From assembly GCF_000238375.3 (NCBI RefSeq), contig NZ_AHBZ03000014.1, positions 620,001-684,000 on the forward strand: a stretch of 64,000 nt of DNA. The letters are read 5' to 3'. The notes beneath the pieces are model-generated. The model saw only the letters and a list, made by a program, of their open reading frames with translations. It made no database searches and was not told where the DNA came from. The first letter of the stretch is position 1. Every line of letters begins with the position of its first letter. This stretch comes from Pseudoalteromonas citrea. Its GTDB lineage: Bacteria; Pseudomonadota; Gammaproteobacteria; Enterobacterales; Alteromonadaceae. A program made the translations under genes and the position numbers. Positions 9,427 to 18,969 of the stretch are shown piece after piece.

Positions 9427-11136
9427 ATGATCAGTGTCGATAAAGTCATAGAAGCAAACTTACCACAACTAGAAAACTCCCCTAAAGTAAAAGGCTTAGT
9501 AAAAAAAGGGTTAGGGTATTTACTCCATGAACAAGAGTTTATTGCGTTTGCTGATACCTATCCTCACTTACAAGGAATAGAGTTTGTTGAGCAAGTACTT
9601 GATGAGTTAGATTTCGATGCACGCTTTAAGCCAAAACAAGTTGAACATATACCCAGTGAAGGCAGTATCGTTATTGTAGCGAATCACCCGATAGGCTCCT
9701 TAGATGCATTGGCTCTTATTCGCGTTATAGCCAAAGTAAGACCCGATCTAAAAGTCGTGGCAAATAGAATGTTAATGTCAGTAACCCCTATGCACTCTTT
9801 GTTATTACCGGTTGATAACCTGTCAGGGACCAGCCGTCGAAAAGAACTGGCAAACATTCAGCTGCATTTAAAACAAGAAGGTGCATTGCTGATTTTCCCT
9901 GCAGGTGAGGTGTCACGATTAAGTGCCACCGGGATCAAAGACTGTAAGTGGAACTCTGGATTTTTACGTATCGCAAAAAAAGCAAACTGCCCAATTTTAC
10001 CAATTTTCATCAAGGCCAAAAACAGCCCTTTGTTTTACGGGACATCAATGATTTACAAGCCTTTGGCCAGCTTACTTTTAGTTAAAGAGATGTTTAAACA
10101 GCGCCAAAAATCATTAGAATTTGAAATTGGTGCGAGTATTCCGCCTGAGTCGTATTTAATTGACAATATCAAAGATAAAGAAATTGTTAGCCTAATTCGT
10201 AAACAGTTATACCGTTTAAGCAGTAAAAAATCGCTACCATTAAAAACACAAAGCCCAATAGCTGTACCAGAGTGTAAAAAAGAACTCAAAAAAGCGATTA
10301 AAGAATGCGAGTTGCTGGGCCAAACCCAAGATGGTATGCAAATTTATTTATATAATTACCAAGGCAGTTCGGTTATTTTTCGAGAGCTCGGTCGCCTACG
10401 AGAAATCGCATTTCGTGCGGTTGGCGAGGGCAGTGGCAAAAGGCGTGATATTGACCGCTACGACATGCATTATCAACATCTCGTGCTTTGGGATACAGAA
10501 CAATTAGAGCTTGTTGGTGCATACCGCCTTGCCAGTGCAAAACATGTCATTGAAGAACATGGTCAGCAAGGACTATATACCGATAGCTTGTTCAGCTATA
10601 GCGAACAGATGCAACCCTACTTTGAGCGAGGCCTTGAATTGGGCAGAAGCTTTGTTCAACCTAAGTACTGGGGCAGAAAAAGCCTCGATTATTTATGGTA
10701 TGGCATTGGTGCATTCGTCAAGCGTTACCCTGAGCATCGCTACCTCTTCGGCGCAGTTAGTTTATCAAACTCACTTCCTGATGAAGCAAAAGCTATGCTG
10801 GTTTATCACTATCAGCACTACTTTGCTCGACTTGATAACCATGCACAGCCTAACAACGAATATAAGTTAACCAATGCACAGCTAACCCATTACAAAAGCC
10901 TATTTCATGGCGAAGATATAAAAGAAGACTTTGCGGAGCTTAAACATATTCTGGCGAATATGGGTGCGCAAGTCCCCACGCTATTCAAGCAATATACGGA
11001 GATATGTGACTACGAGGGTGCCAATTTTCTCAGCTTTAGTATTGATCCCGATTTTAATAACTGTATTGACGGCTTAGTCTTAGTGGATCTGGAAAAGCTG
11101 AAGCCACAAAAGGCAAAACGTTATTTGGGTGAATAG
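9427..11136 (+). CDS. olsF: Bifunctional ornithine-lipid synthase OlsF type (PlsC-like O-acyltransferase + OlsB-like N-acyltransferase)
   Basis: About 569 residues with two fused domains. The N-terminal part is a PlsC-like acyltransferase: VANHPIGSLD at residues 84-93 (acceptor His/Asp) and FPAGE at 157-161. The C-terminal part, from about residue 285, is the hemolysin-like GNAT fold used by OlsB, with LGRLREIAFRAVGEGSGKRRD and a conserved GRSFV near the acyl-donor site. In the OlsF family the C-terminal domain N-acylates ornithine and the N-terminal domain adds the second acyl chain, giving phosphorus-free membrane lipids. I prefer ATG 9427 (MISVDKV) to the longer TTG frame at 9340, which has no family match. 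No Pho box was searched for with a matrix; none is obvious by eye. Confidence 0.85.
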   Translation: MISVDKVIEANLPQLENSPKVKGLVKKGLGYLLHEQEFIAFADTYPHLQGIEFVEQVLDELDFDARFKPKQVEHIPSEGSIVIVANHPIGSLDALALIRVIAKVRPDLKVVANRMLMSVTPMHSLLLPVDNLSGTSRRKELANIQLHLKQEGALLIFPAGEVSRLSATGIKDCKWNSGFLRIAKKANCPILPIFIKAKNSPLFYGTSMIYKPLASLLLVKEMFKQRQKSLEFEIGASIPPESYLIDNIKDKEIVSLIRKQLYRLSSKKSLPLKTQSPIAVPECKKELKKAIKECELLGQTQDGMQIYLYNYQGSSVIFRELGRLREIAFRAVGEGSGKRRDIDRYDMHYQHLVLWDTEQLELVGAYRLASAKHVIEEHGQQGLYTDSLFSYSEQMQPYFERGLELGRSFVQPKYWGRKSLDYLWYGIGAFVKRYPEHRYLFGAVSLSNSLPDEAKAMLVYHYQHYFARLDNHAQPNNEYKLTNAQLTHYKSLFHGEDIKEDFAELKHILANMGAQVPTLFKQYTEICDYEGANFLSFSIDPDFNNCIDGLVLVDLEKLKPQKAKRYLGE

Positions 11137-11329
11137 CCAAGCGTTTATCCTGATGCAATGTAATAACGCCATGCGATAAATCTAAATTGACTTGGCGTTT
11201 TATATTCTATACCTCTATTGAGCTGTGAAGCATCTGGTTACACTTATAATCGAACACAATGAGAAAATAATTCGATTTGCTCGGTCTGTTTGTATTAAGC
11301 TGCCCCGAATTAATAAAAAGTGTACCGTT

Positions 11330-11815
11330 ATGCTTAAATACATCATACAAATCGGCCTCGTGCTTTTCACCGTGACGGCTATCTCTGCATACCAAGAACT
11401 CGGCATGCTTGCAGACAATGGCAAACAAGACACGCCTTACTTCTCTCTTGCACAGCTAGATAACCCAGCACATCGCGTAGATCTCTCTTCTTTAAAAGGT
11501 CAGCAAACGGTTATCTATTTTTTTGCTCCTTGGTGCAGCATCTGTAAATACAGCATGCCAAACTTAGATAAGTTACATAAAGAAGGTGACCTTAATGCCA
11601 TCGCCATTGCCTTAGACTACGCTAATGAACAAAGCGTACGCCAGTTCTCGCAAAGCTTAGAGTTATCAATGCCTGTTTTACTCGGAAACCATAGCACAGC
11701 AAAAAACTTTAAAATCAAAGCCTACCCTACCTATTACGTGATTGATGAAAACCTGAAGATAGTTGAACGCTCTGTTGGTTACTCAAGTGAACTTGGTATA
11801 AAAATTCGACTGTAA
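11330..11815 (+). CDS. TlpA/ResA-like membrane-anchored thioredoxin
   Basis: 161 residues: an N-terminal signal anchor (LKYIIQIGLVLFTVTAISAY) and a periplasmic thioredoxin fold with active site APWCSICKY (CSIC at 69-72) and the cis-proline region AYPTYYV. Members of this group reduce disulfides or mature cytochromes; the CxxC with S-I between the cysteines does not single out a partner. An in-frame GTG at 11225 would add 35 residues; I use the ATG because the anchor then starts at the terminus, though no strong ribosome-binding site marks either. It is followed by a perfect hairpin and the TonB-dependent receptor. Confidence 0.8.
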   Translation: MLKYIIQIGLVLFTVTAISAYQELGMLADNGKQDTPYFSLAQLDNPAHRVDLSSLKGQQTVIYFFAPWCSICKYSMPNLDKLHKEGDLNAIAIALDYANEQSVRQFSQSLELSMPVLLGNHSTAKNFKIKAYPTYYVIDENLKIVERSVGYSSELGIKIRL

Positions 11816-11846
11816 GAAACTGTAGCCCAAGGCTACAGTTTCTTAC
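11812..11846 (+). terminator. 16-bp perfect hairpin after the thioredoxin gene
   Basis: Two 16-nt arms (11812-11827 and 11831-11846) pair perfectly around a CAA loop. The left arm contains the TAA stop codon. There is no long T-run, so termination is likely but may depend on strand context; the strong stem could also protect the 3' end of the mRNA. Confidence 0.6.
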
Positions 11847-11932
11847 CCAAAGCTAAAACACTTATACATTCCATTTGGTTACACTGCTGCTGATATTCAT
11901 CGTTGATTCATATACGGCACAGGGACCAAAAC

Positions 11933-14011
11933 ATGAAAAAAACTACTCACACAAAGCTCGCTTTTGTGTTATCTCCCATCATGATGTGCATGGTGTTTTC
12001 AAGTAATGCACAAGATAAGCAAGCCCACATAGAGCATATCGAAGTTCTGTATAAACGCAGTACTGTCACAAGTGAAATTACAGAAAACACCGAAAAGCTA
12101 GTTACAATGCCAGGGGCGATGGGAGACCCTCTACGCGCAGTCTACTCTTTACCTGGCGTTGTAGCAGCTGGTGGCTCAATGGCAGAGCCCGCCGTACGAG
12201 GCTCTTCACCCAGTGATAATATCTTTGAAGTAGACTTTATGCCTGCAGGGTATATCTTTCATGATTTTGGCAGTTCTATTTTCAATCGCCATATTATCCA
12301 AGATTTTCAACTGTATTCAGCAGGCTATGGTGCAGGTTACAGCAACGCGACAGGCGCAGTGTTTGATGTCACATTACGTAACCCAAAATATCAACCGATC
12401 ACGACCACGCTGGATTTCACCATGTTTAACGCAGGTGTATTTGTCGAAGGACAAGCAACTGAGAATACTGCTTTTTACTTTTCGGCACGTAAAAGTACAC
12501 TGCCGCTATTCTTTTCCGAAGGAGAAGAACTCGAAGATGATGATGGCGAACCTTCAGGCGTGACGATCAACGAAGCACCCGATGACCATGATTATCAAGG
12601 AAAATGGTTATGGGATATCAATAACAATAATACTCTGACATTTAATTTTACGGGTGCAGAGGATTCTGCTGCTGCAGGATTTAATGAACGGGCGGAACTC
12701 GCCCAGAAAACACCTGAATTTCAGGGTGATGCCGTTTATATCAGGGAGTTTAATAGCCAAAATTTATTGTGGGACCACTATAACAAACGTTTTCATTTAA
12801 GAATGGCAGTTGGCGCACTCGAGCACTCAGGTAGGCTTGAGTATGGCAAACGCGCAAGTTTAAGTAATGGTTTTTTTGAGGAAGAATCTGAAACACAATA
12901 CACGTACAAAGCACAGCTGAATTATCGAATTAATAAGCAACACCGTCTGATCACTGATATGGCGTATTATGATAATGAAACATCATATAGCTACGATACG
13001 TTCCAATATTTATGTACCGAGTTTGATCCTGACTGTGATATCAAAAAAGGAGAGAGGATCACAGGAAAACAAAAGTTTGACGTCGATACTGGGTTTATTG
13101 GTTTGACGCACGTCTGGCAGATCAATGATCAATGGCAGAGTGAATTGGGTGGCCAATGGCAGCATAACAAATACACAGACGAGAGTTTTGTGACGCCGCG
13201 TCTAGCGCTAAATTACTATCTCAGCGATCAAAGCACTATTTCAGCCAAATTTGGTCGTTACAATAGAATGCAAAACATCGATCATATTGCACCGGATGTC
13301 GGCAACCCAAATTTAAAATCGCAAACATCTAATCATATCACCCTAGGGTTTAGTCAAGAGCTTGCAGATGAATGGTCATGGTCTATTGAAGGTTATCATA
13401 AAACCATGGATAACTTACCACTGGCCATTGAGGTCGACGCATATGATGCGCATCTATTGTATAGTAACCAAGTTGAAGGGGAAGCGTACGGTCTTGACTT
13501 ACTCATAAATAAAAACAAGACGGACAACTGGTATGGCTGGGTATCGCTCAGTTATGCAAAAAGTGAACGAACTAATACCCGCGACCATATAACCAAAGAC
13601 TATTATGCAGATACACCCGTAGTGTTTAATGCCGTATTTCAATATGAAATAAATGAGATCTGGGAAGGTGGCTTTAATTTTACCGCACGCAGCGGGCAAG
13701 CCTACACACCGATTGTTGGTGTACGTGAAAACCCGGATTTCGATAATCGCTTTTTACCCGTCTATGGGGATTCGTTTTCTGAAAGGCATGATTTGTATCA
13801 TCGCTTAGATATTCGCTTTGAACGAAAAACTCAGTTATTTGGCTTAGATGGAAAATTAATTCTTGAGCTGATGAATGCTTATGGACAAAAGAACGTCAGC
13901 AGTATTGATCTTGATTACGACAAAGTAAAATCCGTCAATGACCTGTATATCGAAGAAGAAGAAGATGACTTTGAGTTGCGCCCTTCTATTGGTTTCAGTG
14001 TCACTTTTTAA
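11933..14011 (+). CDS. TonB-dependent outer-membrane receptor
   Basis: 692 residues. Signal peptide MKKTTHTKLAFVLSPIMMCMVFSSNA, then a plug domain (residues about 30-150, including LVTMPGAMGDPLRAVYSLPGV and AVRGSS) and a 22-strand-type barrel rich in alternating aromatic residues, ending in the outer-membrane signature FSVTF with a terminal Phe. Substrate cannot be told from the sequence; the preceding periplasmic thioredoxin and following glutaredoxin are not convincing clues. Start ATG 11933 with AGGGA upstream; the TTG at 11903 is rejected. No Fur-like site was seen just upstream. Confidence 0.9.
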   Translation: MKKTTHTKLAFVLSPIMMCMVFSSNAQDKQAHIEHIEVLYKRSTVTSEITENTEKLVTMPGAMGDPLRAVYSLPGVVAAGGSMAEPAVRGSSPSDNIFEVDFMPAGYIFHDFGSSIFNRHIIQDFQLYSAGYGAGYSNATGAVFDVTLRNPKYQPITTTLDFTMFNAGVFVEGQATENTAFYFSARKSTLPLFFSEGEELEDDDGEPSGVTINEAPDDHDYQGKWLWDINNNNTLTFNFTGAEDSAAAGFNERAELAQKTPEFQGDAVYIREFNSQNLLWDHYNKRFHLRMAVGALEHSGRLEYGKRASLSNGFFEEESETQYTYKAQLNYRINKQHRLITDMAYYDNETSYSYDTFQYLCTEFDPDCDIKKGERITGKQKFDVDTGFIGLTHVWQINDQWQSELGGQWQHNKYTDESFVTPRLALNYYLSDQSTISAKFGRYNRMQNIDHIAPDVGNPNLKSQTSNHITLGFSQELADEWSWSIEGYHKTMDNLPLAIEVDAYDAHLLYSNQVEGEAYGLDLLINKNKTDNWYGWVSLSYAKSERTNTRDHITKDYYADTPVVFNAVFQYEINEIWEGGFNFTARSGQAYTPIVGVRENPDFDNRFLPVYGDSFSERHDLYHRLDIRFERKTQLFGLDGKLILELMNAYGQKNVSSIDLDYDKVKSVNDLYIEEEEDDFELRPSIGFSVTF

Positions 14012-14028
14012 TTTGATCTAAAGCATTC

Positions 14029-14051
14029 GGGCCATAGCACGACTATGGCCC
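14029..14051 (+). terminator. Hairpin after the TonB-dependent receptor gene
   Basis: GGGCCATAG and CTATGGCCC pair perfectly (9 bp) around CACGA, 18 nt beyond the stop. No T-run follows, so this is a weak or factor-dependent terminator, or an mRNA-stabilising stem. Confidence 0.5.
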
Positions 14052-14163
14052 TCACCGAGCATCTATAAAACCGATTAACTCTATCGTTTTAACTGTCTTT
14101 CCAATTTTTAAAAAATCACTACACTAAAACCAATTCTGAAGAAACTTATAGAGAGTAAAGTTT

Positions 14164-14427
14164 ATGTTTACAGTAATATTTGGCCGTGAAGGTTGCCCAT
14201 TTTGTGTACGCGCGAAAGACGTCGCGGAAAAATTAAAAAGTGATCGTGACGATTTTAACTATCGTTATGTCGACATCATCAAAGAAAACGTCTCAAAGGC
14301 TGACCTAGAAAAGTCGGCGGGTAAACCTTGCCCGACTGTGCCTCAAATATTTATTGGTCAAGACCATATTGGTGGATTTACCGAGTTTGAAGCCTACGCA
14401 AAAGCAGAATTAGGGCTTTATAGCTAA
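14164..14427 (+). CDS. grxA: Glutaredoxin, GrxA family
   Basis: 87-residue dithiol glutaredoxin that reduces ribonucleotide reductase and other disulfides with glutathione. The active site CPFC is at residues 11-14, followed by the family's R-A-K. TVPQIFIG holds the cis-Pro and HIGGFTEFEAY the glutathione-binding G-G. Length equals E. coli Grx1. ATG start with GAGAG about 8 nt upstream. It is a single gene between the receptor gene and deaD. Confidence 0.95.
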   Translation: MFTVIFGREGCPFCVRAKDVAEKLKSDRDDFNYRYVDIIKENVSKADLEKSAGKPCPTVPQIFIGQDHIGGFTEFEAYAKAELGLYS

Positions 14428-14613
14428 AATAAGGCAAAATTCTGTGAAACCAGTAAACACGCGCATTCGTAAACGGCATGTTAAATACCCAAAAAGGGAT
14501 TGATTAAAAAACATACAACATCAAGCACATATAAATTAGTTCTAATTTATACAAGCATTTGCTAGCCTTTTCCTATACAATGCGCGCCTCTTTAAAATCG
14601 TTGAGGCGCATTA

Positions 14614-16443
14614 ATGTCAGAACCAGTCACGTTTAAATCTTTAGATCTTTCTCCTGCAATTTTAAAAGCAGTCGAAGAGCAAGGATATAAGACACCATCT
14701 GAGATCCAAGCTCAATGTATACCGTTATTGCTAGAAAGAAAGGACGTACTGGGACTAGCGCAGACGGGTACAGGTAAAACTGCAGCATTTGCATTACCAC
14801 TTTTGAATAATATTGACCCGGCTACGAAGCAGCCACAAATATTGGTGTTAACACCAACACGCGAACTTGCCATTCAGGTGGCAGAGGCGTTTGAACAATA
14901 TGCTAAATTTACCAAAGGTGTCGAAGTATTAGCACTTTATGGTGGCCAAAGCTATGGTATTCAACTTAGTGCTCTGCGTCGTGGTGCACAGATTATCGTT
15001 GCTACGCCAGGTCGATTAATTGACCATATTAACCGTAAAACAATCAACTTATCTGATCTTAAAGCATTAGTATTAGATGAAGCTGATGAAATGTTACGCA
15101 TGGGCTTTATCGATGATGTAGAAAACATCATGGAAAAAACGCCTGAAAACAAACAAACTTGTTTGTTTTCAGCAACAATGCCTAAGCAAATACAATCTAT
15201 CTGTTCTAAGTACTTAGACAATGCTGAGCAAGTGCATATCTCAGCTCGCAACTCGACAGTATCATCTGTAGAGCAGGTTTTTTGGCGTGCAAGCGTACAC
15301 AAAAACAAAGCGATTGTTCGCTTTTTAGAAGCTGAACAGTATGAAGGTGCAATTGTTTTCGTTCGTACTCGTAACGATACAGTTCAACTTGCTGAGCTAC
15401 TTGAGCAACAAGGTTTTTCTGCTGCACCACTTAATGGTGACATGAACCAACAAGCGCGTGAGCGTACTGTTGAGCGCCTTAAGAGTGGCTTACTAGACAT
15501 CGTTATTGCAACAGACGTTGCAGCACGTGGTCTAGATGTAGATCGCTTAAGCTTAGTTATCAACTACGATATTCCACAAGACAGTGAAGCTTATGTTCAC
15601 CGTATTGGACGTACTGGTCGTGCTGGCCGTACAGGTAAAGCAATCTTATTTGTTAAACATAATGAACGTTACTTACTACGTAACATTATGAAACACACAA
15701 AGTCAGAGATTGCTGAAGTTGAATTACCAAGTGCACAAGTCGTTGAAGAAAAGCGTATTGCTGCACTTCAAACTAAACTGACAAACGCACTTGAGCACAA
15801 AGATATTAACTTCTTTAACGAAGTTGCTGCTGGCCTTGCTGAAAAGCTTGAACTGTCTCAAGAGCAGTTAGCCGGTGCGATGCTTTGTTTAGCACAACAG
15901 CAAACACCGCTTAAAGTTGAAGATATTAAGATTCAACAACGTGAACGCCGTGATCGTGATGACCGTCGTGACAACAACCGTCGCGGTGAGCGAAATGACC
16001 GTCAAGGTCGTGGTCGTGAGCGCAATGGTGAGCGTCGTGAGCGTCCTGAACGCGAACGTGGCCCGCGTAACAGCAGCCAAGGCCCTATGGATACATACCG
16101 TATCGAAGTAGGCCGTGACCATGGTGTGCAAGTTAAAAACATCGTAGGCGCAATCGCAAACGAAGCTGATATTTCAAGTAAGTTCATTGGTGATATTCGC
16201 CTATTTAACGAGCACAGCACCGTACAGTTACCTCAGAACATGCCAAGTGATGTACTAAGTCACTTCAACAACGTTGTGATCTGTAAGCGTCCTATGAAGC
16301 TGACTAAAAGCGCACATACCGCTGACCAAGCAGGTTCAGAACGTCGTAACGACCGTGGTGACCGTAAACGCCCAAGTGGTGAAAAACGTGCTCCACGTCG
16401 CGAAGGCGAAAACAAAGAACGTCGCTCAGTAAGCTTTAGCTAA
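14614..16443 (+). CDS. deaD: DEAD-box RNA helicase DeaD/CsdA
   Basis: 609-residue cold-shock-associated RNA helicase acting in ribosome assembly and mRNA decay. Visible motifs: Q-motif (PSEIQAQCIP), Walker A AQTGTGKT at 49-56, PTRELAIQ, DEAD at 155-158, SATMP and HRIGRTGRAGRTG. After the helicase core come an Arg/Asp/Gly-rich linker (about residues 445-490) and a DbpA-like RNA-binding domain (TYRIEVGRDHGVQVKNIVGA). ATG with TTGAGG upstream. The leader of about 190 bases ahead holds a TATACAAT -10 candidate near 14573; long leaders are common for cold-induced genes. Confidence 0.97.
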   Translation: MSEPVTFKSLDLSPAILKAVEEQGYKTPSEIQAQCIPLLLERKDVLGLAQTGTGKTAAFALPLLNNIDPATKQPQILVLTPTRELAIQVAEAFEQYAKFTKGVEVLALYGGQSYGIQLSALRRGAQIIVATPGRLIDHINRKTINLSDLKALVLDEADEMLRMGFIDDVENIMEKTPENKQTCLFSATMPKQIQSICSKYLDNAEQVHISARNSTVSSVEQVFWRASVHKNKAIVRFLEAEQYEGAIVFVRTRNDTVQLAELLEQQGFSAAPLNGDMNQQARERTVERLKSGLLDIVIATDVAARGLDVDRLSLVINYDIPQDSEAYVHRIGRTGRAGRTGKAILFVKHNERYLLRNIMKHTKSEIAEVELPSAQVVEEKRIAALQTKLTNALEHKDINFFNEVAAGLAEKLELSQEQLAGAMLCLAQQQTPLKVEDIKIQQRERRDRDDRRDNNRRGERNDRQGRGRERNGERRERPERERGPRNSSQGPMDTYRIEVGRDHGVQVKNIVGAIANEADISSKFIGDIRLFNEHSTVQLPQNMPSDVLSHFNNVVICKRPMKLTKSAHTADQAGSERRNDRGDRKRPSGEKRAPRREGENKERRSVSFS

Positions 16444-16464
16444 GCTCTAAGCTAACCGTTCATT

Positions 16465-16495
16465 GAAAAAAGCCGCTTCTATAAAGCGGCTTTTT
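16465..16495 (+). terminator. Intrinsic terminator of deaD
   Basis: AAAAAGCCGCTT pairs with AAGCGGCTTTTT around a short CTATA loop; T-run present. Confidence 0.92.
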
Positions 16496-16605
16496 GTTTT
16501 ACTACACTCTCCTATACTCATTCCATAAACTCATTACTACAGCCAAGTACGCTCTATGATGTCGTGTGCTACAGTTAGTGCATCTATCTACCGCACTGAG
16601 TTGCC

Positions 16606-17808
16606 ATGTATTTTCTATACCGTGTCTATCATTTCATTTTAAAATGCATTGTTATCTTTATCGGTATTCCCAATCCAAAACTACATAGAAACAAAAGTGG
16701 ACTGACTAACGCTATAAAAGCATTACAGCTGACGGAGCAAAGTTATGTTTTACTGATCACTGACCATACATTGCAGCAACTGAGCATACCCACCTCTATC
16801 ATCTCAGAGGTACAGCGCCAAAAATTAAATGTTGTGGTGTTCGATCAAGTATTGCCTAACCCGACAATCGATAATGTGCAGTTAGGCTATGAACTATATA
16901 AAGCAAACCAATGCCAAGCAATTATCAGTGTTGGCGGTGGCTCTGTTATTGACTGTGGTAAATTAATCGGTGCCAAAGCAGTCAGACCAAATAAAGCGAT
17001 CACAGAATTTAAAGGGCTTTTCAAAGTACTAAAGCGACTCCCCCCAAACATTGCCATCCCCACAACGGCAGGCACTGGCTCAGAAACCACCGTTGCTGCT
17101 GTGGTGAATTGCCCACATTCACATATCAAATATGCAGCAACTGACTTTGTGTTAGTTCCACATCACGCCGTATTATTACCAGAACTCACCACCAGCTTGC
17201 CTGCCCACATTACTGCAACAACAGCAATTGATGCACTGACCCATGCGATAGAAGCACTACTGAGCATCAATTGCATGCCATTTAGCAAGCAAAGCGCCTT
17301 AGAGGCTTGCGAACTGATTTTTGATAACCTACCAACGGCTTACTCAGAAGCGACGCACAGTCATGCCCGCTCACAACTACTCACCGCTTCTTTTTACGCG
17401 GGCCAAGCATTTACACGCACTTCCGTTGGCTATATACACGCCATTTCCCATCAACTTAGTGCTAACTACAACACCCCTCATGGCCTAGCCAATGCAATAT
17501 TATTAATGCCCGTCTTACAGTGGTATGGTGAAAGAATACAAAGTCATATGGCGCTGATAGCCAGGCACTGCCAACTAACTTCCCTTGATCACCCAATTGA
17601 GCGTCAGGCAGATGACGCACTCAATGCCATAGAGCACCTATTAACACAGTGCCAAATACCCAATCACTTTACGGAAATAAAAGCTGAAGATATTCAAAGT
17701 CTCGCGCGTGCAGCCCTCAATGAAGCACATCCCGACTACCCAGTTCCCGTGTTTATGAGCCATCATGAATGTGAAAATATTATCAAATCCGTTTCAACAG
17801 TCGATTAA
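16606..17808 (+). CDS. Iron-containing alcohol dehydrogenase
   Basis: 400 residues of the group III (Fe-ADH) family. The NAD(P) motif GGGSVID is at residues 110-116, TTAGTGSE follows near 150, and the metal-ligand region reads DALTHAIEA ... HAISHQLSANYNTPHGLANA, so the His ligands are present. The N-terminus has an unusual hydrophobic stretch (MYFLYRVYHFILKCIVIFIGIP) that most family members lack and that could associate with the membrane. Substrate unknown: Fe-ADHs act on primary alcohols, aldehydes, lactaldehyde or butanol. It stands alone with unrelated neighbours. Confidence 0.88.
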   Translation: MYFLYRVYHFILKCIVIFIGIPNPKLHRNKSGLTNAIKALQLTEQSYVLLITDHTLQQLSIPTSIISEVQRQKLNVVVFDQVLPNPTIDNVQLGYELYKANQCQAIISVGGGSVIDCGKLIGAKAVRPNKAITEFKGLFKVLKRLPPNIAIPTTAGTGSETTVAAVVNCPHSHIKYAATDFVLVPHHAVLLPELTTSLPAHITATTAIDALTHAIEALLSINCMPFSKQSALEACELIFDNLPTAYSEATHSHARSQLLTASFYAGQAFTRTSVGYIHAISHQLSANYNTPHGLANAILLMPVLQWYGERIQSHMALIARHCQLTSLDHPIERQADDALNAIEHLLTQCQIPNHFTEIKAEDIQSLARAALNEAHPDYPVPVFMSHHECENIIKSVSTVD

Positions 17809-17942
17809 GGTATAGATCACTTATAAATAAACGATTTTAGGTCATACACAGAACAACTTTATATGATAAACACAGCTATACCGACAGCAGACACATTATT
17901 TTTATGATAACGTATCTACACTTTTGACGAACGACGAACATC

Positions 17943-18434
17943 ATGCGTGATCAAGCGCTTATTGAAGCAAAAAACCAATTACACTCGAGCTCTGTAGCTG
18001 TATTATCTACACATTCTCAAACCCTTGTAGGCTACCCTTTCGGCTCTACGGTACAGTTTGTGTGTAACGATGATAATAACGTCTATCTGTTTATTAGTGA
18101 TATCGCACAGCATGCCAAAAACCTCACGGCCAATAGCGCCCTATCGCTGACTGTTTTCAATCAAACCAGTGATGATGATCCGCAAACAGCCAGACTCACC
18201 TTAGTTGGCGATGCAACCAAGCTCACCAAAATACAAAGTGCGCCATATTTAAATGCGTTTGTTGAGAAGTACCCTACTGCACAAGAGTATATGACCTTAA
18301 AAGACTTTAACATGTGGCGTATTTCCATCGTAAGAGCTCGTTTTATTGCAGGGTTTGGTAAAATTTTTTGGTTAGAAAAGAACGAATGGTACACACAAAC
18401 ACAATTGGCTCAGTTTGACTCAACAGCTGATTGA
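17943..18434 (+). CDS. PNPOx-fold protein, HugZ/HutZ-like (possible heme-utilisation protein)
   Basis: 163 residues with the split-barrel flavin-binding fold of the pyridoxamine-5'-phosphate oxidase family. The ending RARFIAGFGKIFWLEKNEW resembles the C-terminal segment of HugZ/HutZ heme-degrading proteins, while the N-terminal half (VLSTHSQTLVGYPFGSTVQF) fits the same group. A key His of HugZ heme binding lies in a C-terminal extension that is absent here, so heme degradation is not certain. The next gene's likely start is 11 nt beyond its stop, so the two are probably co-transcribed. Confidence 0.75.
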   Translation: MRDQALIEAKNQLHSSSVAVLSTHSQTLVGYPFGSTVQFVCNDDNNVYLFISDIAQHAKNLTANSALSLTVFNQTSDDDPQTARLTLVGDATKLTKIQSAPYLNAFVEKYPTAQEYMTLKDFNMWRISIVRARFIAGFGKIFWLEKNEWYTQTQLAQFDSTAD

Positions 18435-18444
18435 AGAGGCGTAT

Positions 18445-18969
18445 TTGTTATATATATTTTCCGGTTTACCTGCGACAGGTAAAAGCACCTTAGCCAAGTT
18501 TTTAGTAAAACACTTAAATGCTATTTACCTACGTATTGATAGTATTGATAGTATTGATAGTATTGAACAAAGTATGCGTAATACGGGTATTACAGATATA
18601 TATGACCACGGGTACCAAGTTGCTTTTCAATTGGCGAAAGATAATTTAGCGTTAGGCCAGCCTGTTGTCGCAGACTCGACTAACCCCGTCATAGAATCAC
18701 GCGTGCAATGGTGGCACGTTGCAAAGCAAAGTGGCATTCCATATATTGATATTGAGATTATCTGTACCGATACCGAGCAACACCGTAACCGAGTAGAATC
18801 AAGGAAAACTGATATTCCTAACTTGGTACTGCCTAGCTGGGAAAGCGTATCACAACGCGAATACACAAAATGGAGCAGCGAAAGACTCATTATCGACACC
18901 GCCAACATCACAATTTTAGAGGCTCAAAAAAAGCTGCTTGAGGGTATCAAGCCTATCACAACAAACTAA
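18445..18969 (+). CDS. Small P-loop kinase / AAA-type ATPase
   Basis: 174 residues of a zeta-toxin/gluconate-kinase-like P-loop family that phosphorylates small substrates. Walker A GLPATGKS is at residues 7-14; VADSTNP and the RxxxR pair (NRVESRK) fit the lid region. I place the start at TTG 18445, because GAAGAGG ends 5 nt upstream and this puts the P-loop right at the terminus, as in the family. A TTG at 18415 would overlap the previous gene. Oddity: a 9-bp unit (AGTATTGAT) is repeated in tandem at about 18534-18566, giving IDSIDSIDSI where relatives have one copy. Confidence 0.75.
   Translation: MLYIFSGLPATGKSTLAKFLVKHLNAIYLRIDSIDSIDSIEQSMRNTGITDIYDHGYQVAFQLAKDNLALGQPVVADSTNPVIESRVQWWHVAKQSGIPYIDIEIICTDTEQHRNRVESRKTDIPNLVLPSWESVSQREYTKWSSERLIIDTANITILEAQKKLLEGIKPITTN

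Noticed and set aside
11207-11433. Minus-strand open frames ahead of the thioredoxin gene
   Set aside because: They run antisense to the thioredoxin gene's 5' part and have no family features.
15889-16220. Open frames on the minus strand and in other frames across the Arg/Asp-rich linker of deaD
   Set aside because: They arise from the repetitive CGT/GAC codons of the linker; deaD itself is clearly coding.
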